Shown here: in pieces, positions 24,609 to 33,375 of the stretch
How positions within the stretch are numbered: position 1 is the stretch's first letter
Layout: each line of letters opens with the position of its first letter
From: JAJFUE01 sp041687335
GTDB taxonomy: Bacteria; Sumerlaeota; Sumerlaeia; MVZB01
Length of the DNA stretch: 64,000 nucleotides
Assembly (NCBI GenBank): GCA_041687335.1
Contig: JAWLCE010000014.1
Coordinates: 42,827-106,826, forward strand
Reading direction: 5' to 3'
The notes under the pieces: model-generated
Seen by the model: the letters and a program-made list of their open reading frames with translations, nothing else
Told to the model about the DNA's origin: nothing
The model's database searches: none
Program-made: the position numbers and the translations under genes

Positions 24609-25648
24609 GCATCCGGATCCACGACATCAGCAAGTCCTTCGGCGCCTTTAAGGCCCTTGATGATGTCAACCTGACCGTGCCCGATGGCGAGCTGGTCGCC
24701 CTGCTCGGCCCCTCCGGTTCAGGCAAGACCACGCTGCTGCGGATCGTTGCCGGCCTCGAGCAGCCCGATCCGGGCACCGGCCGCATTCAGTTTCATGGCC
24801 GGGATGTGGCGCACCGCAACGTCGGTGAGCGTGGCGTTGGCTTTGTCTTCCAGCACTACGCTCTCTTCCGCCACATGACCGTCTTCGAGAACATTGCCTT
24901 CGGCCTGCGCGTGCGCCCACGCCGATTGCGCCCCGCCCGCGCCCAGCTCGAGCGCAAGGTCCGCGAGCTGCTCGGCCTGATCCAGCTCGAGGGCATTGAG
25001 AACCGCTATCCCAGCCAGCTCTCCGGGGGGCAGCGCCAGCGCGTCGCACTCGCCCGCGCACTCGCCATCGAGCCCCAGGTCCTCCTGCTCGACGAGCCTT
25101 TCGGCGCGCTCGATGCCCGTGTGCGCCAGGACTTACGCCGCTGGCTGCGCCGCCTCCACGACGAGCTCCACATGACCAGCCTGTTTGTGACTCATGACCA
25201 GGAGGAGGCGCTCGAGGTGGCCGACCGTATCGTCGTCATGAACCGCGGCCGCATCGAACAGGTCGGCACACCCGATGAGGTCTTCCACAGCCCCGCCAGC
25301 GCCTTCGTCATGAACTTTCTGGGCAGCGTCAACCTCTTCCATGGCCGTGTCGAATCCGGCCGCCCCGTCATCGCCAGCGGGGACGGCGCCGAGCCGCTCT
25401 TCGTCCGCCCTCACGAGCTGGAGCTGCTGACACGTCCCAACGGCGAGTCTTCCCTCCCCGCCTCCATTGAGCGCATCCAGTCCGCCGGCGCGCAAGTCCG
25501 CATCGAGCTGACCGGCCCCGCCGGCGAGCCGCTCACGGTTGAGATGGCTCATGAACGCTTCCGGCCCCTCGGCCTCCAGCGCGGCCAGCAGGTCTTCGTC
25601 GCCCCCCGCCAGGCGATGGTCTTCCTCTCCCCCGGCGAGGGCATCTAA
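24605..25648 (+). CDS. cysA: Sulfate ABC transporter ATP-binding protein CysA
   Basis: Energises sulfate import. It is 347 residues. Walker A GPSGSGKTTLLR (about 35-46), signature LSGGQRQRVALARAL (about 139-153), Walker B LLLDEPFGALD (about 161-171) and switch His in TSLFVTHDQ are all present. A C-terminal TOBE-like regulatory domain follows (about 235-345). The start ATG overlaps the cysW stop (ATGA), and an upstream reading from 24551 is not needed. It is the last gene of the subI-cysT-cysW-cysA operon. Confidence 0.96.
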   Translation: MSIRIHDISKSFGAFKALDDVNLTVPDGELVALLGPSGSGKTTLLRIVAGLEQPDPGTGRIQFHGRDVAHRNVGERGVGFVFQHYALFRHMTVFENIAFGLRVRPRRLRPARAQLERKVRELLGLIQLEGIENRYPSQLSGGQRQRVALARALAIEPQVLLLDEPFGALDARVRQDLRRWLRRLHDELHMTSLFVTHDQEEALEVADRIVVMNRGRIEQVGTPDEVFHSPASAFVMNFLGSVNLFHGRVESGRPVIASGDGAEPLFVRPHELELLTRPNGESSLPASIERIQSAGAQVRIELTGPAGEPLTVEMAHERFRPLGLQRGQQVFVAPRQAMVFLSPGEGI

Positions 25649-25682
25649 GGCGATTTGGTATATGCCGACTTGTGCCAGGCGG

Positions 25683-25747
25683 GGTAGGTCGGCTCATCGA
25701 GCCGACACTCGACACCATGTCGCCTCGAAGAGCCGAGAGCCGACCTG
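25683..25747. repeat. GTAGGTCGG-type inverted repeat (single unit)
   Basis: GGTAGGTCGGCTC, a short loop and GAGCCGACA form an inner hairpin. An outer pairing is possible between GTAGGTCGGCTC and GAGAGCCGACCTGC at the end. It belongs to the same family as 60437-60574 and lies between cysA and recJ. Confidence 0.75.
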
Positions 25748-25825
25748 CAATCAGTTTCTTCTTGCCGATGATGAATCGCTGGCTGATATTGGGGCTCCTA
25801 TGATCGTCCCGAAAGCAGCCGCCAC

Positions 25826-27613
25826 GTGAGCATTTCCAGCACCCCCCAGACCGCCCCGCATCCGAAGCAGTTGACAGGTAAGAAATGGGCGTTGCGCCCG
25901 GCCGAACCCATCGCCGCGCAGGCTCTGATCCATGAGCTGGGGCTGGCGCCGCTGGCCGCGCGTGTGCTGGCCGCGCGCGGCTTGACCGATCCGGAGCTCG
26001 CGCGCCCTTTCCTCAAGCCCTCGCTGGCCCAGATCCACGACCCCTTTGCTCTGCTCGGAATGGAGGCCGCCGTCGTACGCATCGGCCGCGCCATCGCCGG
26101 CGGTGAGAAAGTCTGGATCTGGGGCGACTACGATGTCGACGGTATCACGGCGACAGCTATTCTTGTTCTGACTTTAACTGAGCTCGGCTGCCCCGTTGAT
26201 TATTACATCCCCCACCGCATCAGCGAAGGTTACGGCCTCAACGGCCAGGCCATCGAGCAACTGGCGGCCGAGGGCGCGACGCTGTTGGTTACGGTCGACT
26301 GCGGGGTCAGTGCAGTGGCCGAGGCCGACCTGGCGCGCCGACTTGGCGTGGACCTGATCATCACCGACCATCACGAACCCGGGCCGGCCCTGCCCGAGGC
26401 CTTCAGCGTAATCAACCCCAAGCAGCCCGGCTGCACATATCCCTGCAAGGCGCTATCGGGCTCGGGCATTGCCTTCAAGCTCGCGCATGCGCTGCTCAAG
26501 CGATTCCACAAGGACGAGGCCCGGGCGCGCGAGTTCCTCAGGTCCTTGCTGGACCTGGCGGCACTGGGGACCGTTGCCGATATCGTTCCGCTGGTGGGCG
26601 AGAACCGCTGCCTGGTGCATGCGGGGCTGGAACGGCTGCGCAAACAGCCGCGCCCGGGAATCGTGCAACTGCTCGAGGTCGCTCACCATCCCCGGGAGAA
26701 GATCGATACCGGCACCATTGGATTTGTGCTGGGACCGCGGCTGAATGCGGCGGGGCGAACCGAGCATGCGATGTTTGCCGTTGAACTGCTGCTGAGCGGG
26801 GACCGCCGCCGCCTGCGCGACCTGGCCGGCAAGCTCGATCAGTTCAATGAGAACCGGCGCGCCATCGAGGCGCGAACCGTGGCCGAGGCGCTCGAGCTGA
26901 TCGGCGAATACACGGACGACCAGGTACTCGTGGTCGCCCAGGACGGCTGGCACCACGGCGTGCTCGGGATCGTCGCCTCACGCATTCAGGCGATCCGTCA
27001 CCGACCGGTGCTGGTGATCAGCATCGACGGTGTGACGGCGAAGGGATCGGGCCGCTCGATCGCGGGCTTTGACCTTCACGAGGCGCTGACGGCATGCGCG
27101 GACTGCCTGGAGCAGTTTGGCGGACATCCGATGGCGGCGGGCCTGTCGCTGGAGCCAGCTAAAATCGATCAGTTCCGCACCGCGATCAATCAGCATGCCC
27201 GCACGATCTTCGGCGATCAGATGCCACAGCCAACGATCCGCGTCGATACGATCGCCCAAGCCGACGAGCTGACCCAAGCCGCCGTCGAGGCGCTCGAGGC
27301 GCTGGCCCCCTTCGGCATCGACAATCCCAAGCCAGTCATCGGGCTGGAGGGCTGGCAGTTGACCGATGTTCCCCGCATCCTCAAGGAGCGCCACCTCAAG
27401 CTCACCGTCGCCGCGCCCGATGGTCGTCAACTGGTCTGCCTGGGCTGGAATATGTCGCAATTAGCTGCTTCGCTCACCCCCGGTCAACGACTGGACCTGG
27501 CCGGCGTGCCCATCATCAACACATGGAATGGGCGCACCAGCGTCGAACTGGAGCTCCGCGACCTGCGCTCAGCCATCGATGATACAATTCCTGCCGCCGC
27601 CGACATGATCTAA
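25826..27613 (+). CDS. recJ: Single-stranded-DNA-specific exonuclease RecJ
   Basis: 5'-3' ssDNA exonuclease acting in recombination, mismatch and base-excision repair. It is 595 residues. DHH-family motifs are in order: DYDVDGITATAIL (about 103-115), VDCGVSAV (about 157-164), DHHEPG (about 182-187), SGSGIAFKLAHALL (about 212-225) and the DHHA1 motif GGHPMAAGLSL (about 431-441). The OB-fold-like C-terminus is complete. The start is GTG at 25826; no strong ribosome binding site is visible, so the exact start is uncertain by a few codons. Confidence 0.95.
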   Translation: MSISSTPQTAPHPKQLTGKKWALRPAEPIAAQALIHELGLAPLAARVLAARGLTDPELARPFLKPSLAQIHDPFALLGMEAAVVRIGRAIAGGEKVWIWGDYDVDGITATAILVLTLTELGCPVDYYIPHRISEGYGLNGQAIEQLAAEGATLLVTVDCGVSAVAEADLARRLGVDLIITDHHEPGPALPEAFSVINPKQPGCTYPCKALSGSGIAFKLAHALLKRFHKDEARAREFLRSLLDLAALGTVADIVPLVGENRCLVHAGLERLRKQPRPGIVQLLEVAHHPREKIDTGTIGFVLGPRLNAAGRTEHAMFAVELLLSGDRRRLRDLAGKLDQFNENRRAIEARTVAEALELIGEYTDDQVLVVAQDGWHHGVLGIVASRIQAIRHRPVLVISIDGVTAKGSGRSIAGFDLHEALTACADCLEQFGGHPMAAGLSLEPAKIDQFRTAINQHARTIFGDQMPQPTIRVDTIAQADELTQAAVEALEALAPFGIDNPKPVIGLEGWQLTDVPRILKERHLKLTVAAPDGRQLVCLGWNMSQLAASLTPGQRLDLAGVPIINTWNGRTSVELELRDLRSAIDDTIPAAADMI

Positions 27614-27634
27614 AAGCCTCACCAACGCCGCCGG

Positions 27635-27664
27635 TTGCGTCTATGGCCGATACTGTCCTATACT
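27635..27664 (+). promoter_or_regulatory. Promoter for trpC
   Basis: TTGCGT (27635-27640), 18-base spacer, TATACT (27659-27664; five of six to consensus). Transcription near 27671 would leave a leader of about 48 bases. It suggests trpC is expressed separately from recJ. Confidence 0.5.
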
Positions 27665-27718
27665 GCCCGCAGTTTTCATCCATGGCCAAGGCCATGCGGG
27701 AATGAGTGAGGCGGGGGC

Positions 27719-28552
27719 ATGACGAGCATCCTGGACCGCATTAAGGAACATAAACTCGGTGAGGTCGCGGCCGAGCGCATGCGTGTGACGCAGGAATCAC
27801 TCGAGGAGGTCTGCCGTCGGCTGAGGCCGGCAAACGGCTTCGCGCGGGCAATTCGGGGGGGGCGCCCCTTCGGCCAGCCGCGCACTCCCGGCCGCACCCC
27901 GCGCGTGATCGCCGAGATCAAAAAAGCCTCGCCCAGCGCCGGCGTGATTCGAGCCGATTTCGATCCGTCAGCCCTGGCGGCCAGTTATCAGCACGGCGGC
28001 GCAACGGCCATCTCCTGCCTGACTGACGAGCGTTTTTTTCAGGGTTCGCTCTCATATCTGCGACTGATCCGGGCGCGCGTCGCGCTGCCGATCCTGCGCA
28101 AAGACTTCATGGTCGATACCTATCAGGTCTGGGAGGCGCGCGCGGCCGGTGCCGATGCAATCCTGATCATTGCCGGCATGAATGACTTTGCCACCCAACA
28201 AGCAATCCGGCGCACGGCCAAGCTGGTCGGACTTGACGTGCTCGTCGAAATCCACAGCCTGGATGAACTCGAGGAGGCACTGGCACTGCGGCCCGACATC
28301 CTTGGCATCAACAACCGGGACCTGCGCACCGAGAAGCTAATCACGCGGCTGGAGACCACCCTCCAAATCGCTCCGCATGTCCCTCCCGAACTCACCTTGA
28401 TCTCGGAAAGCGGCATCCGCGAACATGCCGATATCGTGGCGCTTGAACAGGCCGGGATCGATGGTATCCTTGTGGGAGAGCACCTGATGCGCGAGCCCGA
28501 TCCTGGTGCAGCCATCGCGGGGCGGCTCGGCATTCATCCCTCCACCCCCTGA
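27719..28552 (+). CDS. trpC: Indole-3-glycerol-phosphate synthase
   Basis: Ring-closing step of tryptophan synthesis (CdRP to indole-3-glycerol phosphate). It is a 277-residue (beta/alpha)8 barrel. The catalytic and phosphate-binding motifs EIKKASPSAGVI (about 63-74), LRKDFMVD (about 120-127), LGINNRDL (about 197-204) and ISESGI (about 225-230) are all present. No other trp gene is in the window, so the pathway is dispersed. Confidence 0.95.
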   Translation: MTSILDRIKEHKLGEVAAERMRVTQESLEEVCRRLRPANGFARAIRGGRPFGQPRTPGRTPRVIAEIKKASPSAGVIRADFDPSALAASYQHGGATAISCLTDERFFQGSLSYLRLIRARVALPILRKDFMVDTYQVWEARAAGADAILIIAGMNDFATQQAIRRTAKLVGLDVLVEIHSLDELEEALALRPDILGINNRDLRTEKLITRLETTLQIAPHVPPELTLISESGIREHADIVALEQAGIDGILVGEHLMREPDPGAAIAGRLGIHPSTP

Positions 28553-28577
28553 ACCGCCGCGAAGGGAGCAACCGATC

Positions 28578-29180
28578 ATGAACGATTTCCTCGGACTCCC
28601 CCCCGATGTGATGGAGATGCTGCCCCTGCTGCTGCTGGCCACCGTCGCTGCTTTCTTCATCATCATTTTCATCAAAATCTATGCCCCATTTGCAGCGCGA
28701 CAGGTGCAGAACCGGCAGGGCGTCGCCGGCATCTCGATGCAGGATATCGAGCGCATGCGCCGCGAGGGACTGATCAGTGAAGATGAGTTTAAGCAGGTGC
28801 GGCGCAAGGCGGCCCAGCGCGAGCTTGAGGCCGGCCAGAAGCGCCAGCAGATCGACCTCGATCGGCAGATTCTGGCCGAAGTTGAAATCAACCCCGAGGC
28901 CGCGCGCAAGCTGCTCGCCCCCCAGCAATTGACTGAGGCGCAACCGCGAGACGAGGCAATCCCGCCGACGCAGCCCGCCGCCGGCCCTTCCTCGGAACCA
29001 GCCAAACATCCACGCCCCGGCCGCCTGCGCGTCCCGCCGCCGCCCGATCTCCCCGCTCCTGCCGAGGAGGTCGACGAAATTCCCGACAAATCGGCAGGCA
29101 AGCGCGACCTCGATCTGCTTTTTGAAAAAGGCGCCATCAGCCGCGCCGAATACGAGCGCCTCAGCAAATTCATACGCTGA
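28578..29180 (+). CDS. Membrane protein with two SHOCT-like helical motifs
   Basis: A 200-residue protein of unknown function. An N-terminal transmembrane helix (LPLLLLATVAAFFIIIFI, about 15-32) is followed by a SHOCT-like motif (IERMRREGLISEDEFKQVRR, about 55-74). A charged helix and a Pro-rich linker (about 115-160) lead to a second SHOCT-like motif at the C-terminus (LDLLFEKGAISRAEYERLSK). Such motifs are short paired helices often found at protein termini and thought to mediate oligomerisation. The ATG at 28578 has AAGGGAG upstream. It lies 25 bases after trpC and is probably co-transcribed, without obvious functional link. Confidence 0.75.
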   Translation: MNDFLGLPPDVMEMLPLLLLATVAAFFIIIFIKIYAPFAARQVQNRQGVAGISMQDIERMRREGLISEDEFKQVRRKAAQRELEAGQKRQQIDLDRQILAEVEINPEAARKLLAPQQLTEAQPRDEAIPPTQPAAGPSSEPAKHPRPGRLRVPPPPDLPAPAEEVDEIPDKSAGKRDLDLLFEKGAISRAEYERLSKFIR

Positions 29181-29259
29181 CCCACATTCAAGCCGTTGCT
29201 CCAGACCCGCAGGCCGGAGGCGCTCTGGGCTTGCCCAGTCACGGTGCTTGCCTTCTCAA

Positions 29260-29288
29260 TTGACAAGTGCGGGATTCGTCGCTTTGAT
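29260..29288 (+). promoter_or_regulatory. Promoter for branched-chain aminotransferase
   Basis: TTGACA (29260-29265, consensus), 17-base spacer, TTTGAT (29283-29288). Transcription near 29295 leaves only about 22 bases before the ATG at 29317, which argues against using the TTG at 29299 as the start. Confidence 0.6.
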
Positions 29289-29316
29289 ATGAGGAACTTT
29301 GAGCGATGGGCAGGGG

Positions 29317-30252
29317 ATGATGTCAGACAACCAAAAAACTTCCGACACTCAGGCCGAGGCGCCGACCAGCCACGACCTGCAGATCTACATCGACGGCCAG
29401 TTCTTCAATCGCGCCGAGGCCAAGGTCAGCGTCTTCGACCACACGCTGCTCTACGGTGATGGCATCTTTGAGGGCATCCGCGTCTACGACGGCTGCATCT
29501 TCCGCCTGCGCGAGCACCTGGAACGGCTCTACGAATCAGCCAAGTACATCATGCTCCAGATCCCGATGACGATCGACGAGATGATTGAGGCCACGGCCGA
29601 GACCGTCAGGCGCAATCATATCCGCGATGGCTATATTCGCCTGGTGGTGACTCGTGGGGTCGGTTCGCTGGGCCTGGCGCCCTGGCTCTGCAAAACCCCC
29701 ACGATCATCATCATCGCCGATACCATCACCCTTTACCCGAAGAAGTTTTACGAGGAAGGCCTCGCGCTGGCGACGGTGCCCACCCTGCGCAACCGCATCG
29801 AATCGCTCAATGCCCGCGTCAAGTCGTGCAACTATCTCAACAACATCCTGGCCAAGATCGAAGGTCAGAATGCCGGCTGCATCGAGGCGCTGATGCTCGA
29901 CCACAACGGCTTTGTGGTCGAGTGCACCGGCGACAACATCTTCCTCTTGCGCCGTGGGCGTATCATGACCCCGCCGGTCTGGCTGGGCGCCTTGGAGGGA
30001 ATCACGCGCAACGTGATCATCGAGATTGCCCGCGAGCGCGGCTATACCGTCGTTGAGGAACCCTTTACCCGCTTCGACGTCTTCACCGCCGACGAGGTCT
30101 TCCTGACCGGAACCGCCGCCGAAGCCATCCCCGTGGTCGAGGTCGATAAACGCCGGATCGGTGACGGCAAGCCCGGCGCTGTCACGCGCGAATTGATCGC
30201 CGCCTTCCGCGAACGCACCGCCAAGGACGGATATCAGGTTTATCCTCGATAG
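29317..30252 (+). CDS. ilvE: Branched-chain amino acid aminotransferase (class IV)
   Basis: PLP enzyme of fold type IV transferring amino groups to the keto acids of Leu, Ile and Val. It is 311 residues. N-terminal family phrase VSVFDHTLLYGDGIFEGIR, the PLP lysine in SCNYLNNILAKIEG context (preceded by ARVK), and the phosphate-binding stretch EGITRNVIIEIARERG and LTGTAAEAIPV are visible. A D-amino acid transaminase or ADC lyase cannot be fully excluded, but the phrase FDHTLLYGDGIFEGIR is typical of IlvE. ATG 29317 and 29320 are both possible; AGGGG lies immediately upstream. Confidence 0.9.
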   Translation: MMSDNQKTSDTQAEAPTSHDLQIYIDGQFFNRAEAKVSVFDHTLLYGDGIFEGIRVYDGCIFRLREHLERLYESAKYIMLQIPMTIDEMIEATAETVRRNHIRDGYIRLVVTRGVGSLGLAPWLCKTPTIIIIADTITLYPKKFYEEGLALATVPTLRNRIESLNARVKSCNYLNNILAKIEGQNAGCIEALMLDHNGFVVECTGDNIFLLRRGRIMTPPVWLGALEGITRNVIIEIARERGYTVVEEPFTRFDVFTADEVFLTGTAAEAIPVVEVDKRRIGDGKPGAVTRELIAAFRERTAKDGYQVYPR

Positions 30253-30275
30253 GAAAATCGATCGGACATGACAAA

Positions 30276-30313
30276 CCCCGCCGGGGCGGCAGTGCCCCGG
30301 CGGGGTAATTTTT
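30276..30313 (+). terminator. Terminator between ilvE and gltX
   Basis: A perfect 12-bp GC-rich stem (30276-30287 with 30294-30305) with a six-base loop runs into TAATTTTT. It serves ilvE and lies only a few bases beyond the end of the convergent gltX. Confidence 0.88.
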
Positions 30314-30318
30314 AACCT

Positions 30319-31821
30319 TCAGCCGCCATAACGCTGCTGGTAATCCTCTTCCAGCTTCTTGAGCGTCTTGCCCTTGAGTTCCCCGCCAATCTCGCCCAGC
30401 CGGCCCAAGGCATGATGGATGCGGCGGCGTGTCATGTCGCTGCCGATAATCTCCATGCTCTCGAACAGCGGCAGCGCGACGGGTGCCCCACTGAGCGCCA
30501 CGAAAAGCGGCGCCAACAGATCGCGCAATTTGATCTCTTCCTTCTGCGCAACCGACTCCAGCAGGGCCTTGACCGCATCACCGCTCCAGGCACGCATCTT
30601 CTCCATCTCCCACAGCACGATTCGCAGCAGGCTCGCCACACGCGCCGCGTCCAACCCCTTCGGCACCAGCAGCCCCGCCTCATAGCCCGGCATGTCGCCG
30701 AACAGGTAGGCGCACATCGGCACCACGTCGCTCAGCTTCTCCGCGCGCGGCTGCGCCAGTGGCAGGATGCGCCCCCATGTCTCGTCATTGAGCATCCAAT
30801 CCTTGAGCCGCTCCATCAACGCCGCCCCATCGAGCCGCTCGCGCATCCAGCGCCCGTTGAGCCACGCCAGCTTCGCCATGTCGAAAACCGGCCCGCCCAG
30901 GCTGATCCGCGATAGCTCGAATGACTCGGTCATCTCGCCCAGCGTAAACAGCTCGCGCTCGTCGGGCATCGAGTAAGCCACCAGCCCCAGATAATTGAGC
31001 ACCGCCTCGGGCAGGTAGCCCGCCTGCCGATAATAATTGATGCTCGTCGGGTTCTTACGCTTGCTGAGCTTGCTCTTGTCGGGATTGCGCAGCAGCGGCA
31101 GGTGCGTCAACTCGGGCATGTCCCAGCCGAAGCAGTCATAGAGCAAGCGGTGCTTGGGCGCGCTGCTGATCCACTCTTCCCCGCGGATGACATGCGTGAT
31201 GCCCATCAAATGATCATCGACAACATTCGCCAGGTGATAGGTGGGAAATCCGTCGCTCTTGAGCAGCACCTGATGGTCGATCTGCGTCCAGGGAAAGCGT
31301 ATTTCTCCCCGCAGGCGGTCATGGATCACGCAGTCGCCCGCCTCCGGCACGACCAACCGAACGACATTGGCCTCGCCCGCCGCGGCGCGACGATTTGCCT
31401 CGACCTCATCCACGCGATATTGTCCGCGGTAGCCAAGGTTCTCGCCGCTCTCGGTCTGCTCGGCGCGCAACTGCGCAAGCTGTGCGGGCGTCGAAAAATC
31501 CCGATACGCATGCCCCGCTTCAATCAGTCGCTCGCAGTGCTCGCGATAAATCTGCGTCCGCTCGCTCTGGCGGTAGGGCCCCATCGCTCCACCCACATCG
31601 GGACCCTCGTCATAGTTCAGCCCCAGCCAGTGCAGCGCCTGAAAAATCGCCTGCTCGCTCTCCCTCGTCGAGCGCGCCTGATCGGTATCCTCGATGCGCA
31701 GGATAAACTGCCCGCCATGACGCTTTGCGAACGCCAGATTGAACAGCGCCACATAGGCGGTGCCGATATGCGGATCGCCCGTCGGCGAAGGCGCGATGCG
31801 TGTGCGAACCGGATGTTCCAT
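30319..31821 (-). CDS. gltX: Glutamyl-tRNA synthetase
   Basis: Class I aminoacyl-tRNA synthetase charging tRNA-Glu (possibly also tRNA-Gln, since no glutaminyl-tRNA synthetase is seen here). It is 500 residues. The HIGH-type motif is in APSPTGDPHIGTAYVALFN (about 10-28) and the KMSKS-type motif is KLSKRKNPTSI (about 255-265). The anticodon-binding all-helical C-terminus is complete. The upstream region is occupied by a cluster of short palindromic repeats rather than a clear promoter. Confidence 0.96.
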   Translation of the reverse strand: MEHPVRTRIAPSPTGDPHIGTAYVALFNLAFAKRHGGQFILRIEDTDQARSTRESEQAIFQALHWLGLNYDEGPDVGGAMGPYRQSERTQIYREHCERLIEAGHAYRDFSTPAQLAQLRAEQTESGENLGYRGQYRVDEVEANRRAAAGEANVVRLVVPEAGDCVIHDRLRGEIRFPWTQIDHQVLLKSDGFPTYHLANVVDDHLMGITHVIRGEEWISSAPKHRLLYDCFGWDMPELTHLPLLRNPDKSKLSKRKNPTSINYYRQAGYLPEAVLNYLGLVAYSMPDERELFTLGEMTESFELSRISLGGPVFDMAKLAWLNGRWMRERLDGAALMERLKDWMLNDETWGRILPLAQPRAEKLSDVVPMCAYLFGDMPGYEAGLLVPKGLDAARVASLLRIVLWEMEKMRAWSGDAVKALLESVAQKEEIKLRDLLAPLFVALSGAPVALPLFESMEIIGSDMTRRRIHHALGRLGEIGGELKGKTLKKLEEDYQQRYGG

Positions 31822-31845
31822 GTATATTTTCTCTGCTTCTCATTG

Positions 31846-32020
31846 TCATGCACCCTGAACGGATGCGCCCAGGTCTCTTTTTCATGCACCCAAAGGGTCC
31901 AAGTCTCTTTGTTCATGCACCCTGCAAGGGTGCACCCAAATCTCTTTGTTCATGCTCCCCCAAGGGTGCTCTCAGTTCTCTATATTCATGCACCCTGAAA
32001 GGGTGCACCCAGTCCAAAAG
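31846..32020. repeat. Tandem array of five ~36-bp palindromic units
   Basis: Units begin with TCATGCACCC (or TCATGCTCCC) at 31846, 31882, 31913, 31950 and 31986, a period of 31-37 bases. The better units contain the palindrome TGCACCCTGxAAGGGTGCA followed by CCCAAxTCTCTTTGT. The array begins 24 bases upstream of the gltX start codon. It is not CRISPR-like, because there are no unique spacers. Confidence 0.85.
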
Positions 32021-32093
32021 CCCAGGGTGGAGCGAAGCGAAACCCTGGGTTGTGGTGCAACATTCCTCAAGCCCTGTAAGGGCGGCACAGTGG
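32018..32093. repeat. Two further palindromic elements
   Basis: AGCCCAGGGT, a GGAGCGAAGCGAA loop and ACCCTGGGTT (about 32019-32051) make a perfect 10-bp stem. A second short element, AAGCCCTGTAAGGGCGGCAC, lies near 32069. Both are unlike the array before them and the composite repeat after them. Confidence 0.65.
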
Positions 32094-32209
32094 GAGCTGA
32101 GAGCCAACCCCACCTGTCGTTAGGCGCATCTCGTATGCGTTATCCTCGCACGACCCCACCCCCTCTGCTCACGCACCGCTGGCCCACCCCCACGGGTGCA
32201 ACGCTAGCC

Positions 32210-32304
32210 CAGCCCCGAAGGGGCGACCGCAAATAGCCGGGGGTGACCGCAGGGAACCCCCGGTCAAGCCCCCAATTAATCCGAGCCCCGAAGGGGCGAC
32301 AGAT
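32210..32304. repeat. Composite palindromic repeat, copy B
   Basis: Same order of parts as 16438-16530: AGCCCCGAAGGGGCGACCG, TAGCCGGGGGTGACCGCAGG, GAACCCCC, a spacer of about 28 bases, then AGCCCCGAAGGGGCGACAGA. The core is almost identical in the two copies, while the spacer differs. Confidence 0.85.
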
Positions 32305-32332
32305 GAACACCCATGCGCCCCCTGTCGCGCCC

Positions 32333-33277
32333 TCACATCCCCAGCGCCGACTTCACTCCCGCCAGATCCTCCGGCGTTCCGAAGCTGACCCCCGCCAGAT
32401 CCTTGTCAATCCGCTTGAGCAGGCCCGTCAGCACCTTGCCCGAACCAACCTCAACGAATGTCCTCGCCCCCGCGCCGGCCATCGTTTGCACCGACTCGCT
32501 CCAGCGCACGCAACTGACGATCTGCTGGGCCAGCCCGCGGCGGATCTCCTCGACGTCCTCAACCAGCGCCGCGCTGACGTTGGCCACAAATTGACACTGC
32601 GGCGCGCGCAGCTCGGCCTTGGCCAACTCTTCCTCCATCACCCGCACGGCCGGCTCGACCAGCGGCGAGTGGAAAGCCCCCGAGACCGGCAGCATCACCG
32701 AACGGCGCGAACCAGCCTCCTGCGCCAGCTTGACAGCCTCGGCCACCCCATCGGGGTCGCCCGAGACCACGATCTGCCCCGGGGAGTTCCAATTGGCCGG
32801 CACGACCACGCCCTTCTGCGAGGCGCGCTGGCAGATGTCGGCCACCACGTCGCCCTCGAGGTTAAGCAGCGCGGCCATCGTCCCTGGACGAGCCTGACCC
32901 GCCTCGAACATCGCCTTGCCGCGGGCCTGCACCAGGCGCAGGCCGGTCTCGAAGTCAAAAACCCCGGCGGCATAAAGCGCCGAGTATTCACCGAGCGAGT
33001 GGCCGGCAACGATCGAAGGGGCGATCCCCTCGGAGCGCAGCACCGCCAGTGCGGCGGCCGACGTGACGTAAAGCGCCGGCTGGGTATTCACCGTCAACTT
33101 GAGCTCCTCCTCGGGACCCTCCCAGCAGAGGCGGCTTAGCGAACGGCCCAGTTCGGCGTCCGCGCGTTCGAATAATTCGCGCGCGGTGGGAAATTGCTCG
33201 GCCAGCGCCCGGCCCATGCCGACGGACTGGGACCCCTGACCGGGGAAAATCATGGCGGTGGTTGTCGCGGTGCTCAT
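32333..33277 (-). CDS. fabD: Malonyl-CoA:ACP transacylase
   Basis: Loads malonyl groups onto acyl carrier protein for fatty-acid synthesis. It is 314 residues. FPGQGSQSVGMG (about 11-22), the nucleophile motif GHSLGEYSALYAAG (about 91-104), the malonyl-binding Arg region and the catalytic His in SGAFHSPL are visible. The ATG at 33277 gives the shorter N-terminus; a TTG at 33289 is possible, but neither has a well-spaced ribosome binding site. It stands apart from other fab genes, with gltX next in the same direction across the repeat cluster. Confidence 0.95.
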   Translation of the reverse strand: MSTATTTAMIFPGQGSQSVGMGRALAEQFPTARELFERADAELGRSLSRLCWEGPEEELKLTVNTQPALYVTSAAALAVLRSEGIAPSIVAGHSLGEYSALYAAGVFDFETGLRLVQARGKAMFEAGQARPGTMAALLNLEGDVVADICQRASQKGVVVPANWNSPGQIVVSGDPDGVAEAVKLAQEAGSRRSVMLPVSGAFHSPLVEPAVRVMEEELAKAELRAPQCQFVANVSAALVEDVEEIRRGLAQQIVSCVRWSESVQTMAGAGARTFVEVGSGKVLTGLLKRIDKDLAGVSFGTPEDLAGVKSALGM

Positions 33278-33375
33278 GTTCGTGATCAAATACCTTCATC
33301 GGGATGTGGAGTGGGCTCAGGCGTATGGCAGCAGCTGGCCCCTGCAGAACGAGGTACGAGCAACAGGTTGTCAAA

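Noticed and set aside
28506..28577. Upstream extension of the SHOCT-like protein
   Set aside because: Lacks conservation features, overlaps trpC, and a good ribosome binding site precedes the ATG at 28578.
31846..32020. Possible CRISPR array
   Set aside because: Units are contiguous with a 31-37 base period, no unique spacers of constant length, units diverged, and no cas genes.
31800..32236. Small plus-strand frames across the repeat cluster (peptides with HPER/HAPCKG-type repeats)
   Set aside because: They merely translate the palindromic repeats; such frames are a known source of spurious protein annotations.
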